From Neoechinorhynchus agilis (taxonomy: Eukaryota > Acanthocephala), in NCBI GenBank assembly GCA_051530055.1, contig CM121343.1, forward strand, positions 5,394,001-5,458,000: 64,000 nucleotides of DNA, read 5' to 3'. Below, piece by piece: positions 36,490-47,035 of this stretch. The stretch's first letter is position 1. Every line of letters begins with the position of its first letter. Made by a program: the position numbers and the translations under genes. The notes beneath the pieces were generated by a model that worked only from the letters and a program-made list of their open reading frames with translations, was not told the origin of the DNA and did no database searches.

Positions 36490-36700
36490 ACTCCCCTTCG
36501 GTGTGCGCGTTCATAATGCGCTCGATATCGGTCGCTGGGTTCCACGGGTGTGCGAGGCTGCTGAAAGGGTTGGGATCAGGTCTGAGATCGCCCATCGGCC
36601 CCAAAGGGGGTTGGCCCTGTCCCTTCGAGTGCGGCTAAGCGCCTCCGATGTGTGTAAGTCAGCCGAAAGGCTCCCAAAAGGAATATAGCCGAGAGGCTCA
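36490..36700 (+). repeat. Interspersed repeat, copy 2
   Basis: Plus-strand copy of the element described at 35.4-35.6 kb, lacking the short insertion. Together the two form an inverted pair about 0.9 kb apart, with the 135-bp tandem array between them. Confidence 0.8.
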
Positions 36701-36940
36701 AAAGAAGATGTCGCAAGACCTATCAATCTGAAGAAAACAAGATCTGTATGCTGCGTACTTAAATAAAATATGTAAGGTACCGAGATGCGACCAGAATAAC
36801 CATTTAACCACTTGTATTTTAGAACTGATGATGAACCCGGCGAGGTTCGGAACGTTTCCTTTAAAAAATATTCCCGAGAACAGTCATAATCATCCCTTTA
36901 AATCCGAAACATTTTTCTTATAAGACCAGTGACCACTGAA

Positions 36941-37360
36941 TCATGAGAATTCTTCCAGAGCAAGTTCAGGTTTATCGTATTGGAGCTCCGAGGGTGTGGA
37001 AATTCCAAGTTCTTTAATAGTCGTCTCAATTTCCTGAAACATCCAGGGATAAATGTGTTTCCCGTACGCGTCACATTTCCACTGGAGGGCCTCGAGATAT
37101 CTGACAGCGAGACTGTGGTCACTGCATTTCCTGCAGGCTCGCAAAATCGCTTTGACAATGCTTGGTTCCGGGACAATGTCAATTCCTTGAAGTTCGTTTA
37201 TTCCCTTCCTTAGTTCCCACCCATCAATGTTATCGCGAGCGAAGAAAGCCTCCCATTTGCTATCAAATTCTATATAAGGAAGTTCCTTATGGGTTGATAG
37301 ATGTCTGACTCCACGAAGGAGGGAAAGTGGCCATCGTATTATACGTCCCAATTGAGACAT
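36941..37360 (-). CDS. COX5A: Cytochrome c oxidase subunit 5A
   Basis: Nuclear-encoded subunit of respiratory complex IV in the inner mitochondrial membrane, matrix side. I take the Met of MSQLGRIIRWPLSLLRGVRH (about 37360) as start because it opens a basic mitochondrial presequence; the frame is open to 37408. The mature part gives FDSKWEAFFARDNIDGWELR, KGINELQGIDIVPEPSIVKA, ILRACRKCSDHSLAVRYLEA, IYPWMFQEIETTIKELGIST and PSELQYDKPEL, matching COX5A (F-x-x-R-W...D-I-D-x-W-E-L-R-K-G-I-N...V-P-E-P...R-A-C-R...E-L-G-I-S-T-P-E-E-L) along its length. No intron in the coding part. ATP synthase f lies divergently 0.55 kb away. Confidence 0.93.
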   Translation of the reverse strand: MSQLGRIIRWPLSLLRGVRHLSTHKELPYIEFDSKWEAFFARDNIDGWELRKGINELQGIDIVPEPSIVKAILRACRKCSDHSLAVRYLEALQWKCDAYGKHIYPWMFQEIETTIKELGISTPSELQYDKPELALEEFS

Positions 37361-37762
37361 CGTCCAGATTTTCGAATCTTGTGTCTTGCTCATCAGAAAT
37401 TGAACCAAGAAGAATTCTTCCGTGCCGCGTATTCAGTGAGTAGATTTTAGATGGAATTCGATTATCTGCATATCATTGGTTACGGTGGCGTTTTGTTTTT
37501 AAATTGACGCTAAAGAAAAGGCTCAGATGTTGCATCTTTAATGCAAACATCTCCAAGCGCCTTTGTAGATTCCTGAGTTGAAGCCATAAGACCGCGAAAG
37601 CTCAGAAATAAAGATTTTTCTTTATCATTACAACCGCCCAAGTGTCCAATTTCGAATACAAAACTTGACCTCTGTAGATACATAAAAGTATTTAGTAATT
37701 TCAAACATATATTGAAATTTTGGTCTGTTTGATGCGTCTCCGTGAGTCATTTAATTCTTTAT

Positions 37763-37940
37763 TTTTAATACTAAAATCCTTGCGATAATCAGATGATGTT
37801 TGATGCTCTTTCGAGTTCCCAAAAGTTCGATCAAAAGTATTTGGGTCCGTTTAGTTCACGAATGATAAGATTTAATCAAATACTTCATTACTGAAATCCG
37901 TATAATTATCAGATGGTGTTTGATCCTCTTTCGAAACTGA
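37763..37940 (+). repeat. 120-bp tandem duplication over the start of ATP synthase f
   Basis: The segment ending ATGATGTTTGATGCTCTTTC (ATG at 37793) recurs 120 bp later as ATGGTGTTTGATCCTCTTTC (ATG at 37913), with similar AAATCC...ATNATCAG preceding both. The upstream copy does not stay open long. Confidence 0.7.
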
Positions 37941-38197
37941 ACCTTACCAAATATATTGAGAGATTTGAGTTCTATCCAAAGGAGTTCAACCCAAAAGTGC
38001 ACGGATTTTACGTTCCATGGCGATATTACGGGACACCCGACGTTCCATTCGGCGAAGTGAAACTATCTGATTTCAAATCGTGGATTGGACGCAGAAATAA
38101 ATCTATTTATGGACTAAGTCAACTTATTAGTCGCAGCCTTTGGCGTTATCGCATCAAGTATTTCACCCCTAGTTTATATGTTCTTTTGTTAGTATAA
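37913..38197 (+). CDS. ATP5MF: ATP synthase F0 subunit f
   Basis: Small membrane subunit of mitochondrial ATP synthase. The frame gives FYPKEFNPKVHGFYVPWRYY, PDVPFGEVKLSDFKSWIGRR and LISRSLWRYRIKYF, aligned with the invertebrate form (Y-x-x-x-Y-N-P-K-V-H-G...R-Y-Y-G-K-x-D-x-P-F-x-x-V-K-L-x-E-x-x-x-W-x-x-R-R-N-K). The C-terminus after KYFTPSLYVLLLV is short, so the last membrane residues differ from, or are lost relative to, insect forms. CAG precedes the ATG, so an upstream noncoding exon is possible. A 120-bp tandem duplication covers the start region. Confidence 0.85.
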   Translation: MVFDPLSKLNLTKYIERFEFYPKEFNPKVHGFYVPWRYYGTPDVPFGEVKLSDFKSWIGRRNKSIYGLSQLISRSLWRYRIKYFTPSLYVLLLV

Positions 38198-38499
38198 ATA
38201 TTTAAGAACATATGAAATAAACCAACGGCGGCTCCTCTGTATCACTTGATTTGCGCTGGATTTATTTATTATTACATCACAGAAGGACATTCTGAACGAA
38301 GTTTGTTTCTTTATTCATTCTCCGTTTTCCCAACAGATACTTTTAGAGGTTTCACCGACTGCAAAATACCATTAGAAAGCTCCAAATGAGCAAATATGAG
38401 TTCTAACAATAAAGAATTTAGTTTCATTTTTTTGGACCTTCTCATTTGACCGATATTCACTCTTTGTTGTTGTCGTGTTTTTGTTAACTTTTGCAGTCC

Positions 38500-39050
38500 A
38501 TCGGGAGATTTTGAAGCTAGAGGACGATTTTTTCAGTTCAAAGATTTACCACAATCAAATCTACAGAGATTATAGATGGCATTAATTATGGATCACAAAA
38601 TGAGCTACAACCATTGGGAGCTACAGGACAATTTTTTCATTTCAAGGATTTACCACAATCAAATTTACAAAGATGATAAATTGTCTTAATTTTTGATCGC
38701 AAAATGAGCTACAGTCATTTCCGTTATTGATAACGTGCAAAAGCCAGATTTTTACAAAGTCCGTCGATTTGGGAGCTACAAGACAATTTTTTCATTTCAA
38801 GGATTTACCACAATCAAATTTACAAAGATGAGAAATGGTTTTAATTTTTGATCGCAAAATGAGCTACAATCATTTCCGTTATTGATAACGTGCAAAAGCC
38901 AGATTTTTACAAAGTCCGTCGATTTGGGAGCTACAAGACAATTTTTTCATTTCAAGGATTTACCACAATCAAATTTACAAAGATGATAAATGGTTTTAAT
39001 TTTTGATCGCAAAATGAGCTGCAATCATTTCCGTTATTTATTATAGTAAT
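38500..39050. repeat. Tandem repeat, 155-bp period, about 3.7 units
   Basis: GGGAGCTACARGACAATTTT recurs at 38616, 38771 and 38926, exactly 155 bp apart; a diverged first unit starts near 38505 and lacks ~37 bp. Shared motifs: TTTACCACAATCAAATTTAC, GATCGCAAAATGAGCTAC, TGATAACGTGCAAAAGCC. It ends close to the 3' end of LINE copy E. Confidence 0.9.
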
Positions 39051-39075
39051 AACACGTTTATTGTACCTTTGACGA

Positions 39076-40620
39076 TTTGGCTAAGCTTAATAGACCTCAA
39101 GCGAGTTCTCTCGACTAGCCGAAATCGAAGAAAGAGAGGCCGGCAATGCGACGTCCTCCATGAGTCCTGAACCTCCGTAGTTGGAGGGTAACGTCACTTG
39201 TTCCCACGGGGAACCGTCGAAATCGATATTGACGATTTGGCTAAGCTTATTCCGAAGAAGATCATCCAAACTCGATAGATCATTCTTGCACGCGAAGGCG
39301 GGTGCAGATCTCGGCTTCGTGAGACTTTAACTCTGAACATCTCTCACACAGTAAACTCAGGGCCTCAAAGATATTTGTTACGTCCTTTGGAACATTCTCC
39401 TTGGAAACGCATGAACCCAGGAGACTGAAGTCGCAAATATTGATTCGTTTGATACTCGGATTGACATTTTTGAATTGCTCGTGTACCTGCGAGCTTTCTG
39501 TTTCGTCTATGTTCAGGAATAGCAATTCACACTTTGAGCTGTTCAACTCGAGGCCCATCTTGGAGCTGATCTCGATGATGCGGTTAAGATCAACCAGAAT
39601 AGAGAGAGAGGGTCGCTTCCCAGGGTGCCGTCGTCCAGGTACCACGCGTTGAAGTTCGATTTTAATGACCTCACCAATGGATTGATTGCAATGGAGAAGC
39701 CTATTGGTCCGAGGGGGTCACCCTGTTGCACTCCGCGTTGGGACCAGATAACGTTCCGATTATAAATCAGGGGTGAAGGGGCGTCGTAGGCTGTGAAGAA
39801 ATATTGTGGAGCCTGGGGGATGTGCATTTTAACCTCGTCAAGTAAGGCATTCCGTTCCAGCGAATTGAAAGCATCGTTGAAATCCACCTTCAAGAGTACG
39901 CATCGATCCGCCGACGTTTCAACTAAGTTCCTTAAGGCGTGAACGATTGCTTCGGCTCCACAAGGAGAACAACAGCCGAGTTGCGCTGGGCGGAGTAGAC
40001 AGCCAACAGTCGAAGAAACCCTTTTCGAAACGATTTTGGTCACTAAACGCCTGAGTGTATTGCCAACAGCGATGGGGCGGGTGCCACCCTCTCTTTTCGT
40101 TAGGGCGTAAAGGGAGACAGAGAATAGAAGCTGAGTAGGAAACGATCCTAGATTGTGGTATGCCACTCTCAGCTGAATTGAAGGGACCATATCTTTTAGG
40201 TGTTGAGGACGTAAACCATCGACGCCGTGTCTTGAACCATTGGCAAAAGAAAATATCGCACGATTCAGCTCCTCGTCGGTATTAGGATCAATAGGATCGG
40301 TAGTATTCGCGAGTGATTGTTGTTGTTCGGATGCATCCGCTACTGTTGGGCGACTAAGGTAGAAGAGGAGGATTCGCAGAACGTGGTCTCGGAGGACAAG
40401 CGTACAGCCCCTCGAATGTCTCCATCATTTAACATAGCAGATACCCGAGAACCCGTTGAACGGGGTTTACCAGGCTTGAAAGCGATTGAGTCATCTGAAG
40501 ATTTTCGAGCTCTTTTCAAAAGATCATCGAAGATGTCTTTGAAGTTTTTCAATCGATGTGGTGAGGTTTTCGTCGGGTGTCAAGTCGTCCACACTTAATA
40601 CTAAACGCAGGAACGCAAAG
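39076..40620 (-). mobile_element. RLE-type LINE, copy E (longest RT portion)
   Basis: Reading 5' to 3' on the minus strand: pre-RT domain (FKPGKPRSTGSRVSAMLN, GDIRGAVRLSSE), the domain lead-in ELNRAIFSFANGSRHGVDGL, then RT: LLFSVSLYALTK, GTRPIAVGNTLRRLV, LLKVDFNDAFNSLERN, WSQRGVQQGDPLGPIGFSIA, AWYLDDGTLGSD, then FSLLGSCVSKENVPKDV and the deletion junction EICTRLRVQE, ending near LPSNYGGSGLMEDVALPA. RT motif order supports an RLE-clade element. A piece between the lead-in and the RT, the zinc finger and the endonuclease are missing; at least one frame break near 39.6 kb. Confidence 0.88.
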
Positions 40621-40715
40621 AGTTGTATCCATGCTAGACCGTGGCGACTTGGAAGCGGGCACCTTTAGGGATCCTCTTGAGGATCCTACTTAAGCCTCAA
40701 GAATCAGTCTTCTTC

Positions 40716-41000
40716 TCAGATCCGGTTCGCTGGGTAAGAATGCCGCTTTTTCAAAATCCACCTTGTGCTCTGGTAGTTCGAGATTGCTGAGGATTTATCG
40801 AAATTACTGCAAACCTGTTTATGCTGCAAGATCCGTTTCTTGATCCCTTGCATAGTTTGTCCAATGTAGACCTTTGAACATTCTGCACATGGAATTTTGT
40901 AGATCCCTAATTGGGTCTCTTGTACCCGCGGATCTGAGCTACACCCAGACATAACTTGCTGATTCGCCAACGTACAATATTTTATGATTCTTGAGCTCAT
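40716..41000 (-). mobile_element. Penelope-like element fragment: GIY-YIG endonuclease
   Basis: Minus-strand frame includes GIYKIPCAECSKVYIGQTMQ and IKKRILQHKQVCS, the GIY...YIG endonuclease with the upstream-Cys CxxC pattern typical of Penelope-like retroelements. No RT is attached on this side; a separate PLE RT lies at 51.6 kb on the other strand. The rest of 41.0-42.1 kb has only unassigned frames. Confidence 0.8.
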
Positions 41001-42125
41001 AGTAATGCTTCTTGATGTGCTTTAAGAGTTTTAAAGTTGTCAGTATGACCCTCCAAGTGTCATGCTCTCACTGATGACCTCCACAATCGAAATATAAGAT
41101 GTTAGCGATTTCACACAATGGACGGTCGCAATCGACAAAATTTCTTCCAGCTTCTAACCGACACTTTAAAAAACCGATATGCAAATTCCAATTTATTCGC
41201 TTCGATCTCTGCTCGACTAATGCATTCTCCACGTGGATGTGTTTCGCTATAGTTACGTCAGTTTTGACTGAATGTTTTGGCCCGCTGTTAGGTTGCACAG
41301 AAACTTTCTTCCGCCAGAATACTGCAATCCAGGCAGGAAATGCCGCTAGTGTAAGGTTAAGCATGACGCTGATTTGATTCTTTTACTATAAAAATTTCCA
41401 AGTTATATCTCGTCCTTACGTAATGCTGAATCATCGCAAAATTTGAGTTCTTGCAAAAAGTCTAAGCTGGTTTCGCTTCTACACCTCCGATGCAAATAAT
41501 TTTTCTTGTATCTGAAATTTATTGATGTTTTAATATCGACTATCAAGGTTGTACAACCTGATAATACATGACGTGCAATCACCACCGTCGGCAAAATTGG
41601 ATCTTCTCTCATTGACCTTTAAGATTGCCCATTTTGAAATTATTTATTCCATGTGCTTTCTTTCGTATCAATTACATCCAATGGGCGGTTCGCCGAGCAC
41701 TTGCAGGCAGGATAAAGGTCGTCGCATTATTATCTAAACGTTGGTGCGCGTAAGTCAAGAAATTGAAGGCGTGTGAGCGTGACCCCGACGACATGCCTTT
41801 TCTCACGGTGCATTCAGTCGTGGAACAGTTTAAAATTTGCGGTTTCGCTGTGACCATTTGGGCGCATAAACGTTCTTCTTTTTAGCTCGTGTTTCGTAAT
41901 TACTTTAAGTCTATTTTTCTGTCTAAAGATTGAGTCGTTCATATAGATCCAATGTCTACAAATCACCATCTTTACTGTATAACAAACTTTTACCTTCCCT
42001 AGATCGTACGTTGTTTTCTCACGAACTATTTGCGCGGCGCTGTCATTCTCTCTTCTTATAAACTTGCCCAAACATTCAACAAATCCAGTTTCTACCGACC
42101 GCTTATCGTTTGCTTTGTTCTCTAG

Positions 42126-42656
42126 ATGCCATCATCCCGCCGTCCTCAACAATCAGTATCAAAAGGTGCAAGAAAGGGTGGTTCTGCATCTTCACGAACT
42201 AAAAGGACCGTTGTGAGTAAAAATACACCCTTGAGAACTAAGATCTTGAAAGCACCAGCAAAACCCAAACTTCAAAAGAAAAAGACAATGCGCGTAAGCC
42301 CCGTACAAGGGAGGAAGTCGGTGAGAACTAAGAACCTGCGGACACAAGGAAAACCCATATCGTCGTCTAAGCGAGGAAGTAGTTCACGTCGAAATCCAAA
42401 TAATCTCAGAAAGGTCTCCACTGGAGTTACAATGAAGAGATTTAGCCCAAAAAGTACAACCAAATCTTCAACGAAAAGAACAAAAACGGTTCGTAAACCT
42501 TCTATACCAAGAAAGAGTTCAGGAAAGAAAAAGCTACGGACGTCGAGAGGTCCAGGCAACAAATTGGTACAGCAAAGGATATTAAAGCCATCGGTTCATT
42601 CCATGATGACACGATCGGCAGCGGCCGCCAAGGGCCTCGGGAGTATTGACCTTTGA
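42126..42656 (+). CDS. Highly basic Ser/Lys/Arg-rich protein
   Basis: Single frame of 176 codons beginning MPSSRRPQQSVSKGARKGGS. Composition is dominated by K, R, S, T and P (for example KSTTKSSTKRTKTVRKPS and KKLRTSRGPGNKLV), with almost no acidic residues until the end (GSIDL). Such proteins often bind DNA or RNA (histone H1 tails, protamine-like or nucleolar proteins). No fold or motif is recognised. Sustained codon use and one long frame argue for a real gene. Confidence 0.6.
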   Translation: MPSSRRPQQSVSKGARKGGSASSRTKRTVVSKNTPLRTKILKAPAKPKLQKKKTMRVSPVQGRKSVRTKNLRTQGKPISSSKRGSSSRRNPNNLRKVSTGVTMKRFSPKSTTKSSTKRTKTVRKPSIPRKSSGKKKLRTSRGPGNKLVQQRILKPSVHSMMTRSAAAAKGLGSIDL

Positions 42657-42967
42657 GATTTTTACGCAGGGTGAGCCGGCGTTTATCGGTTTACCAACAT
42701 GATATGAGTTAGAAGTGGTACTCGTGAGAACATGAACGGCGTTTAGCTGTTGAACATTAAACTCATACGACTTCGTTTTGTGTGATAAAGGATTAAAGAA
42801 CCGAAATAAGCCGAGCGAATTAACGCAAAATCTACCCAACGAAGAATTTAAACTTTAAAAACTTATACCCCGCCCATATAATTGGTGAGAATAGCTAATT
42901 CAATATGCCGATACGTGTGGAGGTTATGATCAGAATTATTCTTTAGAAGTCTTCACCCAGTAAACAG

Positions 42968-43073
42968 TTTATCAAAGACGTTCTGAGAACCTCGTCGGGT
43001 TCATCGTCGCGTCTTTTAATAACTAACAAACTGGTGATGAACGCGACGAGGTTCGCAGAACGTCTTTGATAAA
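42968..43073. repeat. Fold-back inverted repeat, ~41-bp arms
   Basis: Arms 42968-43008 (TTTATCAAAGACGTTCTGAG...) and 43033-43073 pair with a few mismatches around a ~24-nt loop. A related half (GATGAACCCGGCGAGGTTCG) occurs at 36829-36850, suggesting a dispersed family. Confidence 0.85.
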
Positions 43074-43573
43074 AGCATTCTTTAATTGGGTCTGAGTGGA
43101 ACGGTTTTTGTCTTGCTTTAATTAACCTTTTTAATTTCGAAAATGCTTCGTCAAATATCCTATCGTCGAATTCCGATTTTGCTTTAACCCTTTTTCTAGT
43201 TCTTTTACTAAGTGTGTCATTTACACATTTTGTTTCAATTCTAAAATCCTCGAACGGTTCTAATAACCAACGAATTCAAAGTGAGAATCGATTCTGGCAA
43301 CTCTTTTTTCCGTAAAAAGAAATAATCCATCTTTCGGCGCTAAGAGATAATCTTTCAAGGCAATCGATGAAGAATCACTAAATGGTGTTGAATTTAAAAT
43401 TTCATTTGGCATCCTTTAAGCTTTGTAGTCTCGATCCCATCTTTATTAAGACGAAGAATCAGCAATTCTTTAACAAAAGACTCGCAAGCATCTTTAGAGG
43501 TCAAAGATACGACCAAAATCTTTGCTTTTGAAATACAATCCTATGATTTAGAAGGTTAGCGTCTGGGCCTTGC

Positions 43574-43924
43574 TCAAAGTTTTATTGGCGTTTTATTGTT
43601 ACCCTTTGCACTTATTGGCCAATCGTTCGCTTTCAGCAGTTTTTTGGTTTCGAACGCGAGATTGCACTTTATCTCTGACCCGAATGGGATGGATATGTCT
43701 CGTTTTAGGTTTATGAATTGCCGGAGCTCGTTCCGAAAATGCCTTCTCACGTTAAAGTGTTTAAGTCGAGAATTAATAACCCCTTGGTAGTACTTAAGGA
43801 TCAAATACCCAATTTCTTTGGAAACTAAATGAAATCTTTCTGCATTTTGATCCTTCGTTTGTGAATGTCGGTCATTGATAGAAATAATCCATGTGAAGAG
43901 TATGACGAAGTTAGACGTTGCCAT
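43574..43924 (-). CDS. Hypothetical secreted protein, 116 aa
   Basis: Starts MATSNFVILFTWIISINDRH, a signal-peptide-like leader. The mature part is basic and hydrophilic (YYQGVINSRLKHFNVRRHFR, NELRQFINLKRDISIPFG) without cysteines. I do not recognise it. Compact, with start and stop in a quiet stretch between repeats; could be a small secreted host protein. Confidence 0.4.
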   Translation of the reverse strand: MATSNFVILFTWIISINDRHSQTKDQNAERFHLVSKEIGYLILKYYQGVINSRLKHFNVRRHFRNELRQFINLKRDISIPFGSEIKCNLAFETKKLLKANDWPISAKGNNKTPIKL

Positions 43925-44038
43925 ATATTAGATGAGCATAATTTGTAAAAGAAATTAAAGTCGATAATTACGTGTGAATTGAATAAAATGAGAAATCAAA
44001 GCAACTTCCCCGTGTTTTTATAATAAATCTTCACTTTT

Positions 44039-44640
44039 ATGCGGCAGCTATTCAAGAAATGCCACGAAAAGCAAAAGAAGCTCCATTGCGTTTTTCTGGA
44101 TCTCGAAAAAGCGTTCGACACGGTACCGAGGCGATTGGTTTGGTCGTGCTTGAGGAGAAAGCTGTGTCCTGAAAAGTATGTTCAAGCGATTCAGGAAATG
44201 TACGAAAAAAGCGACGCATGTAAGGGATACTGAGGCTTTCCAAGTAAATGTTGGTTTGCACCAGGAATCTGCTCTTAGTCCGTATCTGTTTGTACTTGTA
44301 CTGGACGATATAATTAGTAGCGTGAGCAGAGGACCCCTTGGAACATGATGTTCGCGGACGACACCGTTTTGTGCGGTTTCTCCTGCAAAGACCACAACGA
44401 GGATCTCGAGAAATAGAGAGAGTCGCTCGAAGATAAAGGCTTAAAGATTTGCAGGGAAAATACCGTTTATGCGGGGCCTGATGCCGCCAGTCTGCAGTTA
44501 AGAGCCTTAAATCGTCAAGACCACTTCCGTTACCTGGGTTCCACAGTCAACTCTGCGAGAGATATGAGTGTAGAGGTAACGGAACAGCAAACGCTTCCTT
44601 CAAATCTTCAATTGTGTTTTTAACATTGAACGAAGGTCTA
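44039..44640 (+). mobile_element. RTE-like LINE remnant (RT palm)
   Basis: LHCVFLDLEKAFDTVPRRLVW, LCPEKYVQAIQEMYE, then in other frames LHQESALSPYLFVLVLDDII and MFADDTVLCGFS. The order A-F-D...S-P-Y-L-F...A-D-D marks a non-LTR RT different from the 4.3-kb element and from the RLE family. At least three frame shifts. Confidence 0.75.
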
Positions 44641-44719
44641 ATTCATACTTTGGGCTACTGAGAAAATGAGTCAGTCGCTATCAGGTACATTGAACCACTG
44701 ATTGTCCCAGCAAAGTCAA

Positions 44720-45330
44720 GATGGATCAACTTCTAAAGCTCGTCTCATGGCACCCATGGCTGATATTTTAGATTGACAATCGTAACATCTTCTGATGTGC
44801 TTCTCGATGTCCTGGTCCATTCCTGATTATCGACAATAATAGCGCGCCAATACCTTCATCGTTCGATAGAACCTTCCATCGCAGAGCCTCCGGAATCGCG
44901 ATTCTGCCCAGCCACATTATGATGCTGCTTTGAATTGATAATTCCTTCCGGCGCCTCCAAAAAGCAAAATCCGTATATTACATCGAAAATGGCCATTCCG
45001 ATTTCAGAAACCTTTTCCACCCTCATTCGCAATGTAATGAATTCGCTCCTTTACATCCGATTGCTTCTCCTTGTCACCTTCTTCTATCACTGGCGTAAAA
45101 GTTCCTTTTACCAGGAACATCTTCGATCTCATTCTCATAACATGACAATGCTAGGACCCAACGAACAAGACGTATATTTTCTACCCTGGACAGAACTCGA
45201 TTTCGACCGAAAATAAACTGCAAGGGTTTGTGGTCCATGAACATAGTAAAATGATTTCCATGAAGATAATCATTAAACTTTTTTTGGGCTTCACGTGTTT
45301 TCGATATAAATGACGAAAAAGTAGAAGCAG
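44720..45330 (-). mobile_element. Ty3/gypsy LTR-retrotransposon fossil
   Basis: Minus-strand translation shows an RNase H-like block around 45150-45330 and, downstream at 44720-44850, an H2C2-type integrase zinc region, in the order expected of Ty3/gypsy pol. No LTRs, gag or other pol parts were recognised. It is an old, broken fragment with multiple breaks. Confidence 0.6.
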
Positions 45331-46254
45331 CACTAAGAAACTGCAGTCGGTTTTTGTTTTCCTGTTTGTTGATTAAGCAACGTCAGCAGGTAATGCATGA
45401 GCATTCGTTTTAATTTGAGAAATTTATGACCGCTTTTTAGCGAGTAAGCGGTGGCGTTTTGGACATAGACGAACCAGCAGATCAAGAAAGCTCATACTGA
45501 CCACTTAAAGCACAGGAAGATTAGAAATGCTGTTTAATTAGGTCTGAAAGATGAGGCAGGAGAAGAAGTGGAAGATTCGGTTCCTACGTAAAGGTGGGCG
45601 GACGAAGTTAGTGAGCAGAATGAACCTTTAGATCAGAAGGTAGAACATAATGGAGATGAATTGACGGACAGGAAGGACGATATGGTTTTCTGACCAAGAC
45701 GAAGCACGCGAGTACGATCGAAACCCGTCAGACCGTACGATGTCTTCCTTTAAAAAAAAGAAGGGGAACGAATGTAGTAGATATCTTATAGCGCACAATG
45801 AGCTAATCAATAATGTGGGTTTATACAATGAACAGGAAGTATTTTGCAGATACGAAAGGGGTTGGCGTTGATTAGCGAATAAAGCAAGTTGGTTTCAATC
45901 ATGCACAATATCAACATTTAAGAGAATCGAGTTGGGGCAGTATTAATGCCATTGGCACCGAGAAGCGAATCTCAAAGCAGTTGAATGCAGCGGACTATCA
46001 GAAATATAATCTCGAACGTGTATAGAGGCTTCCAACATAGCGATTGAGTTAGGCTGGCCTGATTTCCGAGAGTTTAGAAGAAACTCGAAACTGTCCATAG
46101 GTTCAATGCTGAACTTTTTAGCAGTTTTTTATGCAACACCTTAGAAAGCGAGTAAAATAGCTGTTAGTTCAAAAAGACTTCAAGCATAAATACTACATTG
46201 CTACTCTTCGCAGATTGTTCTACGTTCCAAGAGTACAAAAACATCATTTGAGCA

Positions 46255-46480
46255 ACAAATGTTATGTTTGCTCGGCAGCTTCCTTGATGGCCGCGGCATT
46301 GCCGCGTTGGATCGCCGCGCTGATTCGCTGCAACAGGAAGCTGCTGGATCGCATATCGCCGGTGGCATGTTTTAGCATCCCTCCCAGTCGTGAGAGGAAA
46401 TAACCGGCTTCTTTTCCGAGACATCCCAGTGTTTCCACCGCAATCGGGATGAAAATATATTGATGCCCATCGAGCGAATT
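46255..46480 (-). mobile_element. RLE-type LINE, 3' scrap (copy F)
   Basis: Nearly the same sequence as 56766-56970: GGCAGCTTCCTTGATGGCCG, ATCGCCGCGCTGATTCGCTG and CCGAGACATCCCAGTGTTTC occur in both. In copy G the reading frame shows that this encodes the last ~70 residues of the element (VETLGCLGKEADYFLSRLGR). Both copies end at the same 3' position just after AACATTTG, which marks the element's 3' coding end. Confidence 0.8.
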
Positions 46481-46482
46481 TT

Positions 46483-46764
46483 TTAGATTAAAATGACGAC
46501 AAAAATTAAAACGCGCGCCAAATCATTACACTGGCAGTAAATTCTTCTGTTTTTTCGTGCCTTCCAAAACGCCGCCAACTTTCTATCGCTGCGCTCGTAT
46601 TCCTCCCGTCGCTCTGTTTTGTTATCTGATGAGTAGAGCGGCTTTGGAGTTGGTAGTAGATTTGTACCGAGTGGAGAGGTTTCGATGTAAGTGATTTTTC
46701 TCGGAATTATTAGAAGCTTCGTTTTTCCAATTTGGTTCCTAAAAATGTACTGCATTATAGCCAT
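46483..46764 (-). CDS. Hypothetical 93-codon frame
   Basis: Reads MAIMQYIFRNQIGKTKLLII, then LPTPKPLYSSDNKTERREEY and ERSDRKLAAFWKARKNRR. Charged, helix-prone composition looks like a small mitochondrial or ribosome-associated protein, but I cannot name it. It borders LINE copy F directly, so its 3' end may be disrupted. Confidence 0.35.
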   Translation of the reverse strand: MAIMQYIFRNQIGKTKLLIIPRKITYIETSPLGTNLLPTPKPLYSSDNKTERREEYERSDRKLAAFWKARKNRRIYCQCNDLARVLIFVVILI

Positions 46765-47035
46765 AGTCGCTGAGTGCTTTAAATCAAGCTTTTACTTAAA
46801 TAAAGTTTTGTAGTACCTATTGAATACCAGCTGCCGAGGCCTCAAAATGATGCATTACCTTAGCGAACCAAGACTGCACCGAGGGATGAGCTCCGCTGGC
46901 AATCAGCTGCAACTGCTTGCTCCGTTGGTTCGCTCCGTTGCGAACCGGGTCAGGCGTTGTTCCTGTAACTCATATTTACACCCTCTTGGTCACCCTTCTC
47001 AACCTGATAAAGCTTCAGGAATTCCACCGTTTTTA

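Noticed and set aside
41040-41100. CTGATGA...AATCGAAAT as a hammerhead ribozyme near the Penelope fragment
   Set aside because: The core words are present, but the bases between them cannot form stem II and no cleavage-site helix was found.
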